A stretch of 64,000 nt of DNA from Trema orientale (lineage: Eukaryota; Streptophyta; Magnoliopsida; Rosales; Cannabaceae): positions 37,081 to 101,080 of the forward strand of contig JXTC01000531.1 of assembly GCA_002914845.1 (NCBI GenBank), written 5' to 3'. Position numbers and translations under genes: made by a program. The notes beneath the pieces are model-generated. The model saw nothing but the letters and a program-made list of their open reading frames with translations. It was not told the DNA's origin and did not search any database. How positions within the stretch are numbered: position 1 is the first letter of the stretch; each line of letters starts with the position of its first letter. Shown here piece by piece: positions 21,860-34,822 of this stretch.

Positions 21860-24635
21860 TTATCTTGGTCCTGAAAGCTCCATTGCTTGTGCAAGCAACG
21901 ATGAGTCGTCGGTGAGATCAGAGTACCTCTCTGAAGAAGAGAAATCATTGGCTCTGCAACGAGTTGACTCAGCTCTCTGAGAAGCTTCCCATTTCTCCGC
22001 AAGACCATCTCCTTCAAGCATTCGAACCACTTCAGACATCTTTGGCCTGTAACTTGGAAGATATTGAGTACATAGTAGAGCTACTTGAATCATTTCTTCG
22101 AGCTCAATTCTGTCATAGTTGTTCTTCAAGTCCTTATCAACTAGCATATCCAACTTCTTTTCCAGCTGAAGTTTCTTCACCTGCAGTTGTATATATGTAT
22201 ACATAAAGCAAGTTACATTAATGATTGAGGCTTACTAAAGCTGTAAAGGCCTAAAGGGTAGTCAACAAATATAAAAAAAAAAAGTTCCCTTGGTGTTAGC
22301 TTTACCCAGTCAAGCATTGCTCCTCTCTGGTTTGCTGCTTTCCCAAAATCTAAGGCTCTTTGACCAGAAATCAGTTCAAGAAGAAGTATACCAAACCCGA
22401 AAACATCGGTTTTCTCAGAGGATTGTCCGGTCGAGAGGTACTCTGGCGCTATATGTCCAACGGTGCCTCTCACGGCGGTTGTAACATGTGAATCATGGTG
22501 ATCTAACAGTTTTGCCAACCCAAAATCTCCCACCACGGCCTCACAGTAGTCATCAAGCAATATATTTGCAGCCTTGACATCCCTGTGAATGATCTTGGGG
22601 TCACATTGTTCATGCAAGTACAATAATCCTCTTGCAGCTCCCAAGGCTATTCTTTTTCTGGTACCCCAATCAAGAGCTGGTTTGGCTGCAAAGATAAAAT
22701 ATTATTGTTAAATGTTTCTGTACATGTTATGTTTTGTTATAGACTAGAGACTTCAAAAACTTTCTATGCTCTTCCTAAAGATGATCAACTTAGTATTAAG
22801 CAACTCAACCGTTTAAACTTTTGGAAGAATTGGTAATCTAACAACTTCTGAGGACATGACAGGCCAGCTTACCTTTGAGGCGGGATGCGACACTGCCATT
22901 TGACATATAGGGGTAAACCAAAAGCCTCTCGGAGGCTGTCATACAGAAACCATAAAGCCGGAGAAGGTTCCGGTGAACTGCCAGGCTGATCATCTCAACT
23001 TCAGTCTGGAATTGAATCTCACCACCAATGGCATTACCATCTTTGAGCCTTTTGACTGCTACTACTGTACCATCTCGGAGACAACCTTTGAAGACATTTC
23101 CAAAACCACCTTTTCCAATCAAGTTCTTGCTGCTGAAGTTGTTTGTAGCTATCTGAAGTTCTCTGAACTGAAACCTCTTCAAGTTCCCTAGGCAAACTTC
23201 TTCATGATGTTGCTCTGAGATTTTGAAAGCCTACTACGTTTAGTCAAAAAAACAAACCAAGCTCATTGCCATTCAATGAAAAGAAAATAGTATTGCTTAG
23301 CAATCGGGTTTGGTTTACTAACCATTGACATCGAAGAAAATTTGCTGGTTGTGTCTGTACCTCCACCAAAGAAGGAAACCAAAGCCAAGAATTAGGAGAC
23401 AGATGCAGCCTAAGCTGGAAGCAAAGGCTAAAGCAATTTTGTGGTTTCTGGGTCTCCCAGCAGGTTGAGAATCTTTAAAAGTGGCACAAAAACAAATTAG
23501 AGCAATTGTAACAAGTTATCTAATTACATAACATTATAGCAAACAATTTATCTTATAAAGCTAACTGAATAATGAAACTTTATTGTTCCTCGGCTGAGAA
23601 ACTGAATCATGAAGCTTACAGTAAAGTGAAAAAAGAAAGATACTTGTGTTATGCTTTAGAAAAAGATAAGAACAACACTTAAAACAGCAGAATTGTCTGA
23701 GCAAGTAAAGAAACTGGGCAACAGTGAAAAAGTATAATTACTTTGTGAATTATTAGAGGAAAAAGAAGGTGTTGTCGGTATCGTTCCAAAGCAAACTTGT
23801 TCCTTTCCCGTGGAACAAATCAGAGGGTTTCCAACAATGCTGTGTCAATTCAAAAAAAAAAAAAATATGTTGTAAATTAATTATTTTGCACAAGCTTTTA
23901 TGTCTTCGTCATAAGAAAAAAGATTATATAAAAACTGAAATAACTTACTTGAAGGTCTTGGTAGGCAACCTCGGTACTGGGCCACTTAAATTGTTGTATG
24001 ACAGATCACTAGACCATTGAAAAAAAAAACCATACTTAGCAACTCATTAAATTCTTACAAGGAACCTTAATTTCAAGTATTATCAAAAGCTAAAGGTTGA
24101 AGAGAATTACAGAAAGGCAAGCTGGGTCATGTTAGCCAGAGATGCAGGAATTGCTCCATTTAAACTGTTATTGTCCAGCCTCCTAATCCAAGTTTCAAAG
24201 TAAAGTTTATCACACAATTAAACTGATATCAACATGAAAATCTTGACTTGAATTTGATTAGTATAAACTTTACATACAGGTATTGGAGGCTCTTCAGGTG
24301 GGATAAAGTTTCTGGAATTTGACCACTGAAGTTGTTATTGGAAAGATCAAGCGTGTCAAGCTTTTGCAGCCTCCCAATCTCAGAGGGGATTGGACCTGTT
24401 ATATTATTGTTCTGTAATAGCCTGCAACAAAAAGATAATGGGGTTCATGGGGTAAACAATTTATGAAGTAGTAAAATGAGATTGACGTTATTGGTTTTTC
24501 TACTTACACGCTCCTGAGATTTGTCAAGTTGCCTATGCTTGGAGAAAGGGTACCTGATAAGTTCTGGCTTGGAGTTCCCCTGCAGCCAAAAATCATTCTA
24601 GCTACTTAGAGAAAATCTTATAGTTTCCAGTCTCA

Positions 24636-24669
<34 letters not shown>

Positions 24670-25150
24670 TATATTGACTACTAAAGTTCAATTTTGCTGG
24701 TATACTATAGACTAAAGTTTGAGAGAAATATTTTTTTAACTACTAAAGTTCAATTTTGCTGGTATAACTATAAACTAAATTTTGGTATTTTCACCGTGAA
24801 TTTACTTACAGACTAACAACTAAACCATCAGAAGAGCAAGTGACCATATTCCAGCTGCATGGATCAACAGCAGTTTCATCCCAACTCTCAAGAATATTGT
24901 GAGGATCCTTAAACAGGTACTTAATGCTCATCAAAGCTTGAACTGCAAATGTTGTTTTAAATGTGGGGAAAAAAAAAAGGATTACTTCACTTGTAAATTT
25001 CTTCGTAAATAAAGCAAACAACTATAAACTCAGAAACTATGTACCTTCATAGTTAACGCCTTTGGGAGAAAGCACACCAGTTGTGGAATCCAATAAGCAG
25101 AAAAAGGCAATGAAGAAGATAGCAATATACTTTCTCTTGATAATTTCCAT
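21860..25150 (-). CDS. NIK1-like: LRR receptor-like kinase, NIK (NSP-interacting kinase) type, 11 exons
   Basis: The exons are 25045-25150, 24810-24942, 24508-24579, 24278-24421, 24111-24182, 23949-24008, 23742-23839, 23323-23472, 22873-23214, 22306-22685 and 21860-22180. Phases agree at every joint and give 625 aa without a stop (Arabidopsis NIK1, from memory, is 638). Order: signal peptide, LRR N-cap ([20 protein letters not shown]), about five LRRs ([19 protein letters not shown]), membrane helix ending [11 protein letters not shown], then the kinase. The kinase has [35 protein letters not shown] and DFGLAKLLD, and the protein ends MELSGPR. All catalytic residues are present. NIKs sit in the plasma membrane and act in antiviral and growth signalling. 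The exon pattern and [13 protein letters not shown] start fit LRR-RLK subfamily II. An ATG three codons upstream (25159) is an alternative start. Confidence 0.95.
24641..24675. repeat. Poly-A / (AT)n microsatellite in a NIK-like intron
   Basis: A run of A followed by AT dinucleotides lies in intron 2 of the receptor kinase gene (between 24580 and 24809), well away from its splice sites. Confidence 0.85.
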
Positions 25151-25533
25151 TGGATGCATGTAAGTTGAGAGAGAAACCAGAGGTGGCCAGATGCCAAAAC
25201 AAGGTTCTTTATAATTTGAGTAAGTATGGAGCTGGTAGAAATGGTTTGAAAACTTCAATACAACCAAAACTCCAATTCAATTTATCCAAAAAAAAAATAA
25301 GTTTTTCCAAGTGGGTATATCTTGTTTTTTAAGTACTATTTACATCAAATGTCAAACAGTACAGTTTCTCATGCTTCCCAAACCAGAATTGCACTCACTC
25401 ACTCACAACCTAGTGTCAGAACCTTAAGCCAAGAAAACCAGAGCTCTGGTGGTAAAAAGTTGAAAAACAAAAAACTATAAAGTTAAAAGAGAACCAAACA
25501 TGCCTGCCACTGGTTCAGTAAAGAAACGAGAAA

Positions 25534-25646
25534 AGAATATATAAAAAGCCAGGAGAAGAGAGCCATATTCATCAAACTGTAGAGAGAGCTCAAAAGCTTA
25601 TAGTAAAAGAAAATTCCTTCAATCATGCATTGGTTTAGAAAAAAGG
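25534..25646 (+). promoter_or_regulatory. Possible divergent promoter and short leader exon
   Basis: ATATATAAAAAGCC at about 25535 is a good TATA box on the plus strand, about 380 bp from the NIK-like ATG and pointing away from it. It is followed by a purine/pyrimidine leader with ATGCATTGGTTTAGAAAAAAG before GTACAT at 25646, a possible donor. No downstream coding exon is visible to 27 kb, so the transcript, if any, may be non-coding. Confidence 0.25.
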
Positions 25647-25649
25647 TAC

Positions 25650-28600
25650 ATCTATTTGAGAATTTTCCTTTTATTAAGTTTCTGAATATAAAATTTTAAA
25701 GCTTTGTTAGTGAAGTATTACCTGTTAAGCACTGTGATAAATGACAATTAAAGACAATTTATTAATAAATAATTATTATGTGGGTATGTTCAAATAAACA
25801 AATGCTGACATGGGTTATGCTTAGCTTCTAGAATTGCCTCTGGAATCCAACATTCCCTTGATGCTGGCCATGAAAAAAGGGAGTTCCTAATTAAAATCTA
25901 ATATATACTAAACATATGTTCTTTTTTTTTTTTTAGAATAAAGCTTAACATATGTTCTAATAATTTTTTTTTTTTTGAAAGACATATGTTCTAATAATTA
26001 TTACCAAAGAAAATAAAAGGTGAGAATCTCGAGGGATTGAGCTTGAGATTGGTGATGTAAAGCTCCTCGTGAGATCTTTTGTTGTTGTACCAATTATTTC
26101 TCACATTTTTCTTTTTCATTCTTTTTTCTCTTTTAATAGAATATTATCTCAGTTTGGTGTTTTCAGTTTTCACTTTATTGATTCGAATACACTCCTTGTG
26201 TTTCCAAATTCATTAGACCGTCCATCCAATTAACAATCCAAAACCAAAAGTAGCCAACTTTTAAAAGCAAAAGCTGCCCTCTTTCTAATATGTTTGTGAG
26301 TGGGGGTCCCACTCATTTGGCGAGGGGAAAAAAGCAGCTCTCCGACCCCATCACCGTAGAACTAAGATCAAGGGTCCTGATTTTTCTCATCAAATAGTGA
26401 GTTACGTGTGTGTGTGTAAGTGGGCCAATAGGGTCCTACTATTTCAAGCCATGATAGAGAAATGGTCATTTGATTACATAGCTCGTGTTGTACATAGGTA
26501 CACGTGCAAACCGGACCCCACAAAAATAGCGTTGACTTGACGTTCAAACGTTTTCTTTAGACTAATTGTCTGATCACTTTTCATGATCATGAATTTAAGA
26601 TTCTGATTAAAGTTAATTACATGATTGTAATCCATGATCCGACATTGATAAAGCTCACTAAGATGGGAATAGCACATGTACAAAGGAGCTAAAGAGGGTT
26701 GTTTGGACTTAGACATAAAATGATTGAGGAGTAAGTAATTAGGAGCCTATGTTTCTCTCCAACCAAGAAAAAAAACAAAAACAAAAACAAAAACAAAAGG
26801 GAAGAAAAGAAAAAAAGAAGAGAGCTAATTTGAGTCTTCTCTATAAAGAGATTCAAGAGCTTAATGGCTCTGTTCCGTTTTGTGAAGCAGAAAATTCCTA
26901 GTTTCTAGGTAAAAGTGGCAAAAAAAAAAACTTCTTCATCATAGCCGTGTTTCAATTTAAAGTTCGCATTGTGACCATTCTATCCGTTAGTTACATTTAT
27001 AAACTAAAAGCTATGAATAGTTTGGCTAAATTTGGACACATAAACAATGGAGTTTTACCCCATATTGGTAAGTCAAAGAACGAGGACCAAAGTTTAAAGA
27101 GAGACGAACAGAAAGGATTCACTTTTTAATAAAATTGGATGCCAAGCAATAAATACTAAATGCTGATAAATACATATACAAATATTTGAAAATGATATCC
27201 TCTTTATCTTTGAAAATAAGGAGATTGGGCCCCTCATTTCCCATTTGAGAATATATACGCCAAATTTGCTTGTGATCCCTAAACAACAACTGTCAGTTAA
27301 CTATCTTCATTGAACTTGATCCTCTTACACGAACAGCAGAAAACAGATTAAGCTAGGCCAAATTAAGCAAGTTTCCAATATGTGTTGTCATATCTAGACA
27401 CCTTGATATGATCTCATATAGTCATGCATATCTTCTTTGGATAGTGTTAGGAAATCTACTTAATTTATCATTTTTTTTAATATCATCTGACGTGGTAAAT
27501 GAGTTATCACAATTCAACTTGTGAATTGAAATTTGGCAAAATAAATTAAATATTATTCACTAAGTTATATGGTGACAAATCAAATACTATATTATTAAAA
27601 AGATAATATAAAAGGAGATGTTCAGTATTATTCATTTCTTTTGGCTTTATTTCACACCATTACTCCAATCTCTGTTGTTGTTTGTTTTTTAACCCTACTT
27701 CTTTTAACTCTTGTTAATCCCTCGACCCCTGATTAAAATTAATGCCGTTTTCACCCAACTTACCCAAGTAAAAATATTGCCAACAGTAAGGAGAGTCTTA
27801 ATATTCATAGAGCCGGCAAAAGGAGTCAAACCATATAATAGTGGGGCATGCAAAAGAGAAGTTGACCACAAACCCTAATGAATACACAAGCACTAAGCAT
27901 GGAAATGCCCCTACCCCAAATGAGTAGGAAATTATTGTTCCTTTCTTTTTTACCAACTCTATATCGGCCTTCTTTGAAATAAGAGAGCCACCACCACTCA
28001 TGATTTTTTTTTTTTTTTAATTGAAACTGATTTTTTTTAACTTAATAGAACTTTGGACATGCAGGTTCAACTATTCATGATTTTGTTTTTTGTCCGTCTC
28101 TCTCTCTCTCTCTCACATATCAAAACGACGACATTTCAAAACCCAACAATTCCCTAACCCCACTCCACTATCTGTCCCCATTTTCTTTTCTTCCCCAAAA
28201 GAACGAATAACTCGCTGCGTTCACTCGTCTTTGAATGTCTTTCCTACCAACTATAGTATATATTGTACTTAATAATGCACAGAAACTACTCAGTCATGAT
28301 ATCATCACCATCCATGGAGTTCCATAATAAAGATATTACAAATTCTCTCTCTAAAGGGCCGGGTCAATGCCTTGGTCGAAAGGACATTATCATTAATCGT
28401 CACAAACCCAATTTGAAGCTCTCATCACTCTAGTGATGATAAAAACTAGTCCTAATTAACCCATGATCCACATTATTTAAAGGGTTTAATTTGTATCATA
28501 ATTGGAGTGGCAAATTTCCCAAATTTAGAATTATATCTAAACGAGCACTTACTGTCCACTGACAAAATAACAAGGTAGTTTCAAATTTCAGACGCGTTGT

Positions 28601-29638
28601 TTGAGTATCAATATTGGACAAACGATTTCGTCTATATGATCCGTAGTTTACAATGAATTCGTTAATTATTCTCAGTTTGTGGATGTAATTAAGCATATAT
28701 GATTAACATTCCAACTATATGGAAACTTCTCGTACGTGTTTTTTCTCATGACGTAGAATTAGTTGGCTTTTGCTTGTGTCATTACAATTTACAAGTCTTG
28801 GAGCCTCAAAAAATGGAGTTGATAGATCAACCCCTATATATATATATATATATTTGCGAAGAGCAAATTAAAGAGAGAACAACTTAATTCGCTATGAAAA
28901 GCAACTTTAAATGCTTCGGATACCCTCACATATACCGTGGACACACGCAAAGCACAAGTACTGCTATATAGTAGCCCTTTTTTTTATTTCCTTTTATGTT
29001 ACATTTTTACCCCCACTTTCTCTCTCTCACGAGATATAATTTTCCAAATTTAGAACACGTTACGCTATAAATGCCAAACCCCAAGTCCGCACACAACAAA
29101 GTGAAAAATTAGTTGCCATTTAGGATTTAGCTCAACCTATAGCCTCAAGGTGAAATACAGCTAATTAACGTAATACCAAGAATGGTGTCCATGTGTACAG
29201 CGGTCGTAGGTCCCACGTAAGCCCCAAGTGAAGTTCAGTTTCATGAGTGATTTTCTGAACCCTTTGTTTGAGGACCTCAGTTACCACCCCAATACGTACC
29301 TATACATACACACACACACACATAAATATGAACTTGTACTGTCCTGTCCAGTGTCAAATCCAAACAATGAAAATCATGGCTATACCACATGTCGAAAATG
29401 GATAAATTATATTTCTCTCATATGAGTATTATAGTGTGGATTCTTGTAAAATTGCATTCTCGTTATTACATGGTGTCATGTCTTTCAGTCATTGACATAC
29501 TAAGCTGCATATTGTCTTTATATTTCTCACATAATTCTGTTGAAATTCTTGTACTGAGTTATATTGTTCCATGACAATATTTATTTCCCCAATCCAAATT
29601 ATGTATACTAAATATTATAGCTCACAAACGTTTAACTC
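25650..29638. other. Gene-poor AT-rich stretch
   Basis: No supportable gene on either strand. It holds poly-A/T runs, an AAAAAC repeat (about 26770-26797), a CT run (about 28098-28114), an AT run (about 28838-28852) and a CA run (about 29310-29322). 27440-27620 resembles the MITE family seen at 46.9-47.3 kb. The open frames here are short and lack family features. Confidence 0.6.
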
Positions 29639-31474
29639 AACCAGGCTTTATTAGCAAAGCAAAGGTGGAGTCTGATTCAATATCCGAATTCTCTAATCAG
29701 TCGAGCGCTCAATGCCAAATACTTCCCAAATGCTTCTTTCTTGGAAACTTCTCTTGGGTCTGCCCCTTCTTTCACGTGGGGAAGTATCATTTAGGGAAGA
29801 GAAGCTCTAGAATTAGAAATTCGAGCTCATGTAGGTAATGGTCGCAACATCAGATTATTTGGAGATCCTTGGCTACCTCACCCTCATACCTTCCAGCCTG
29901 TCACTAGAGCCAATGAAGTAAGTCAAATTTTACGGACTCTACACTGATGGTGGGACATACAATCCTATATTGTAAACTCACGATATTAACACGGTACTCA
30001 TGTATGATCCTATGATATGTACAATATAGAACTGAAGTGTGAAAATAGTCATGTTTTAGTTTTTCAATAAAATAGGCATATTAAGCTCTATAGAAAAACG
30101 GGCAGTATAACGATCCTATTTTTGATATACCTAAAAATAACCTACACTTAGAAAAGTCTCAGAGCAATACAGTATATATCATATAATCCAAATCCATCAC
30201 ACATATCCAAAATAGTTATAAAATCACGTTTTTTATAATATGTAATATAAAGTAAGTTTTATTCAAAACGGTAATATTATCCTTCCTAATCCTAGACGAT
30301 GGAATGAGAACTTGCTTAATAACATCTTCTGGGAGGTTGATTGTTCTGACATTTTGTGTATTCCTCTGGGAAGAGAGGTATGCGAAGGCTCGTGGTTTTG
30401 GCATTATGACTCAAAGGGGAAATACAATGGTAAATCGAGTTATCAGGTCATTATAGAGAGAAAGAAGAAGTGAGACCGTCGCATGAAAGTGAGGATAAAA
30501 AATGATGGTCCTTTGTTTAGAGTCTTAATATCCCAAACAAAACAAAATTTTTCCTTTAGAGGCATTATCAGAAAATCTTCCCAGCGTTACACAATCTGGT
30601 AAAGCGAGGTATATCTAGGTCTATTCAATACTCCCATGTACAAAAACAGGATGGAAAAATCATTTCATGCACTCTTTTCTTGTAAGTATGTGGGCGGTTG
30701 TTGGTTTTTTAGCCCATAGTGGAATTTAATTAGGGACTATCGAGGAGATGATATTTTGACTTTTCTTCGATTCCTAGCTAAAAAAATTTCAAAGGATGAA
30801 TTCAAATCCTTTGCCACTCTTCTTCGATTTTCTTGGCGAGTACGAAACAAGATTGCTCATGGAGCCTGTCTAAGTCCTCCTTCGACAGTAGTTGATTATG
30901 CAAGTTCTTTACTTTATGAGTTCCAACAAGCTGCTTTACGAATTGAACCAATTATTAAGCCTTCTGATCCAATCTGTGATACCTGGGTTGCTCCTAAAGA
31001 TGGCTACTTGAAACTTAATATTGACTCTGTCATCTTAGAGGACCATGGTTGGATAGAGATAGGGGCTGTTGTTAGATACTAGACGGGTCGAGTCCGTGCG
31101 GCCTGCTGTAGGAAAATGAAGGGGCTTTTTAATCCTTATACTGATGAACTTCTAGCTATGAGAGAGTCTATGTTTTGTCATTTTGGAAAGTGACTCTCAT
31201 ACTGTTGTCTGCACAGTTCAAACCAAGAGTAATGATTTGTCCGCAACTAGTCTTACTGTTGCAGATATTATTTCTTTGTTGAGTATTAACGGGGGTGGTT
31301 CTTGCAATTATGTTCTTCGATCTGGGAACAAAGTTGCTCATTTGCTAGCTAAGTTTAACTCTTCTTTGAGCTCTTCTATGTTTTGGTTTGGAAAAATTCC
31401 AAATTATATTGTCAATATAGTGACAATTGATTTACCTTATTAATAACAATTTTATTTTTCTTTCCCAAAAAAAA
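29639..31474 (+). mobile_element. 5'-truncated, decayed LINE (plant L1 type): zf-RVT and RNase H parts
   Basis: Translation near 29639-29930 gives NQALLAKQRWSLI, LNAKYFPNASFL and GNGRNIRLFGDPWLP, the region after the reverse transcriptase in plant L1 elements. About 30266-30470 continues with RRWNENLLNNIFWEVD. 30756-31443 gives the linker plus RNase H region (WVAPKDGYLKLNIDS, MESDSHTVVCTVQ, VLRSGNKVAHLLAKF). A short A-run at 31467-31474 is the tail. The reverse transcriptase and endonuclease are absent, several frameshifts and stops occur, and about 310 bp of unrelated AT-rich sequence (about 29950-30265) interrupts it. It cannot move. Confidence 0.85.
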
Positions 31475-34216
31475 TATATGTAGATGCTATATACAATTAT
31501 TCAATAATAAGCGTTTTTATATGTCTCTAATTAAACATTTGATCGAGTATTTTTACAATATTGTAATTTGATTAAGTATCGGTATTTTTTATTTTTATTT
31601 TTATTTTTTGACGTTAGATATGCTAAAACGGCTCTTCGACAATGGGTTTTAGCTTCACACGCGTTGAGGTATTATAGTAAAGTAGTTTATCAGAAAAAAG
31701 AGGTATTATAGTAAACCCATGTGGACCATATTCTAATAGGGTTGAAATAGGTCAAATACTTTTACAATACAGAATATTTTTTTACTTGGATCAATTCTAA
31801 ACGAGGAAAAAAATATTCCAACAGGATTAGTTAGTGATTTTCTCTTTCACTTATTTATTTCACTTTTAAAAAGAGAGTTAAAAAGGAAAAAAACCAGGGT
31901 ACTTAGAGTCGGAGACCACCTCACCATATATTGTTAGGCATATATGGCCAAATCAGGATCTTTGGCTGTCATAAAATGAAGATTATAGTCTAAAGCATGT
32001 CTCCTTCACACAGCCAATTATCTCTCTTCTCTGCAATAATGTGATTTAACGTCTTTTTAAACTACTACAAAAGGTAAGTGGAAGCATCGGCAATAAGACA
32101 AAGATAAAGTAGACTAATCTATCATGATTTGCTCCCTAAAAAGTTAATGTTGGCTTTTAATTTGGAAGCTAATCAGTAATCACTTCTTCTAAAGGGATAA
32201 ATGATATTACAACCTGGCAACCAACACCCTAATACACACGCCAATCAGCAACAAGAGAATATATATGCATAATGCATCGTATACATATATTCACGGCATA
32301 TAATTGATTATGAATATCTACAATTTATATAATATGAATGCCACTAAAATCAAGAGGATCATATAAAGAAGCATTCCTTATAACGGTCAGTTGTTAACAT
32401 CATATAATATACATACGGTCACCAGGGCACCAATCTAGTATTTTTTTTATCTATTATTTTGAATAATTAAAATTAGTCACGCACGTCTTTATAGTAAAAA
32501 AAAAAAAAAATTATTAAATAATAAGTATTTAATTTTATTATTTTTTCTAATTACTTAAATTATAGTAACCGTTAGATTATGATTCAACAGCTAAAAAAGA
32601 TACTTATGAACAAGTAAAAAGAAATACCTACAAGATTGACAATCTATATATATAGAACGGTGAGAATGTAATTATTTAAGTACCAACCAATTATATTTTA
32701 TATGTCAATCCGTGACAAAAGAATAAAATTAACTATATATATACTTATTGTAATTGAGATTTTCTTAAATTGAAATTCGGGAAGCTAACTATATAGACAT
32801 ACACATATATACATATATATGTGGCCCATTTTCACATATGTCAGATAAACGCCTGACTTTTCTGTAGTTATATAGAGCCACAGCTGAACTGGTGATTCAA
32901 CCTGAAGATTTGGAGTACAGTAAATAATGTATGATTCTATTTGTATTTTTCAATTAATCCAATTTAGAACAGGAAGAGCGCAGCTCAAAATGGTACCAAT
33001 TACTAATTCTTTAAATAAAAAATAAATAAATCTATTCATATAGGCCAACCAAACTTTATTTTTGTCCCAAAAATTGATGACTATAAAGTCTACAATATTC
33101 CAAACCATAGGCATGTAGATAATTTAAAAGGCACAATAATTGAGTGAGTCTTCAGATTTCTCATATGCATGACTCATAATATGACATACTCCAAACTCAT
33201 GTCCATTGGCAATGGTTCAAATTGCCCTTTTTTTCTGATTAAAGCCTGTAAATGAATATAACCACACGTATCTCCAAAAATAAAATAATATATGTATATA
33301 AATATATTAATAAGTAAAATAAAATAAAAAACAGTGAACTGCTTTTTCTACCATATGTGAATGAATAAAGCTACTGTTTCTATTGCTTATTGGTCCCCCC
33401 AATACGATTACTCCAACTTGTATGACCAAAAGTCACTTCTTTGGAGTTACTTTTTGTTGATGTGTATGAGTGAGGGGAATGTATAATTTGAAATAGAGAA
33501 AATAATAATAATAATAATATAGAAAGGAATCTGAAACAAGCAAAATTAGCCATCAAATTATTTAATAGGAGAACATTAAGTAAAAACCATTAAATGGATT
33601 CTGGTCAGATGTAGAAAGAAATTAGGATTAGAATTGATTCCCCATTAATAAGAGGGAATGAAATAGTGAAACAGGGAGAAACAAATTTGTAACTTTAGAA
33701 TACGCAAATATAACAACTATCTCAAAATATAATAGTAGGTATATTATAAAAAACTTTATACCCAATTATGGGAGAGAGAAATTATTATATAACATATTTG
33801 GTGGTGTTGTAGCGCCAAGTAGCTAGTATGTAGTCTACAATATTATAACATTATTTATATTATGATAGAAACTTAGAGTAGAGTAATATTTTTCTTCGCC
33901 TCATAAATCATTGTAAGCAGATTAAGCTTAACTAAAATAAACATTTACATAATTTCTAATTTTCTAATGAATTTAAGTGATTATTGATCGAGAGTTCAGA
34001 TTAAAAGAATGGAAACTCTTTATATATTTGTTTTGAACCAGTCAACAGGCTGATATATCACTAGTTTCTTTTTCTTTTTTCTAAGCATAGATCTGATGAT
34101 GAAAAGTCAGTACAATGTAGTCTTTGCTTCTGGTTGATATTTGACTGGGTAATATGAATAATTTGGATGGAAGAAAAAGATAATTTTAAGAAAATGTAAA
34201 ATAAAAAGAAAAAAAA
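31475..34216. other. AT-rich intergenic stretch
   Basis: No gene, tRNA or clear element seen. It contains many A/T runs and an AAT repeat (about 33497-33517). Confidence 0.6.
34206..34216 (-). terminator. Pol III terminator of tRNA-His
   Basis: On the minus strand, six T residues, a C and more T residues directly follow the discriminator base. Four or more T residues suffice for RNA polymerase III. Confidence 0.85.
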
Positions 34217-34288
34217 TGTGGCTGCTGGGATTCGAGCCCAGGTCTCCACGGCCACAACGTGGAATTCTCACCACTAAACTACAGCCAC
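34217..34288 (-). tRNA. tRNA-His (anticodon GTG)
   Basis: Read on the minus strand, the 72-nt sequence starts GTGGCTGTAGTTTAGTGG and ends GAATCCCAGCAGCCAC plus discriminator A. The 7-bp acceptor stem pairs GTGGCTG with CAGCCAC. The anticodon loop has GTG (within CGTTGTGGCCG). The T arm carries GGTTCGA-like GGCTCGAATC (B box), and the D arm has TAGTTTAGTGGTGAGA (A box). There is no intron and no encoded CCA, as expected for nuclear genes. Six T residues follow directly downstream on the minus strand, a Pol III terminator. It looks functional. Confidence 0.96.
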
Positions 34289-34616
34289 TCAGTTGTTAGA
34301 ACAACTTCAAATTACTATAATAAATCTTGATTCAAACCATTTCCGCATAACTATGTACGAACAATTAAAAATTGCCACAGGCTTTGGTAATCACATCTCA
34401 TTTTCAATATTTAGATTTAAGGTTCAAATCTCGTAATCCCAGTTTAAAAGAAAATGTTAAAATTAGTAGTGAATGGAATAACCTAGACTATCAAAATATA
34501 AAATCAATTTTTGGTTTGAGTAACAAGCAAATATTATATGAAACAAAGAAACCAAATTGTACTTCCAAGCTTAAACGTTTTCTTCAATATATAAATATAT
34601 ATATATATATATATTA

Positions 34617-34822
34617 GGGATAATGTTAGGTGTCTTAATAATTTTATCAAAAATTTTGTACTAACACATATGATAAGTGAATTGTCATTATTTAATTGGT
34701 GTATTGAAACTTACAACAAATAAATTTAAAGCCATTCACTAATTGAATGGTGACAACTCACTTACCACATATGTTGGTGTTAAAATTTTGGTAAACTTGT
34801 TGGAATACCTAACATTATCCTT
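34617..34822. mobile_element. MITE with ~35-bp terminal inverted repeats
   Basis: The left end GGATAATGTTAGGTGTCTTA and the inverted right end GGATAATGTTAGGTATTCCA agree, and similarity continues inward (TAACACATATGATAAGTGA against TAACACCAACATATGTGGTAAGTGA). There is no coding capacity. The exact target duplication is unclear because an AT run adjoins the left end. Confidence 0.75.

Noticed and set aside
25800-26400. Possible microRNA precursor downstream of the divergent TATA box
   Set aside because: I found no long complementary arms and none of the conserved plant microRNA sequences that I know.
27798-28001. 67-codon minus-strand frame beginning MSGGGSLISKKADIELVKKK
   Set aside because: No family motif, no neighbouring exons, and a poly-T run at the start codon. 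Chance is more likely.
34061-34255. 64-codon minus-strand frame overlapping the tRNA-His
   Set aside because: It overlaps the tRNA gene and its terminator and has no protein features.
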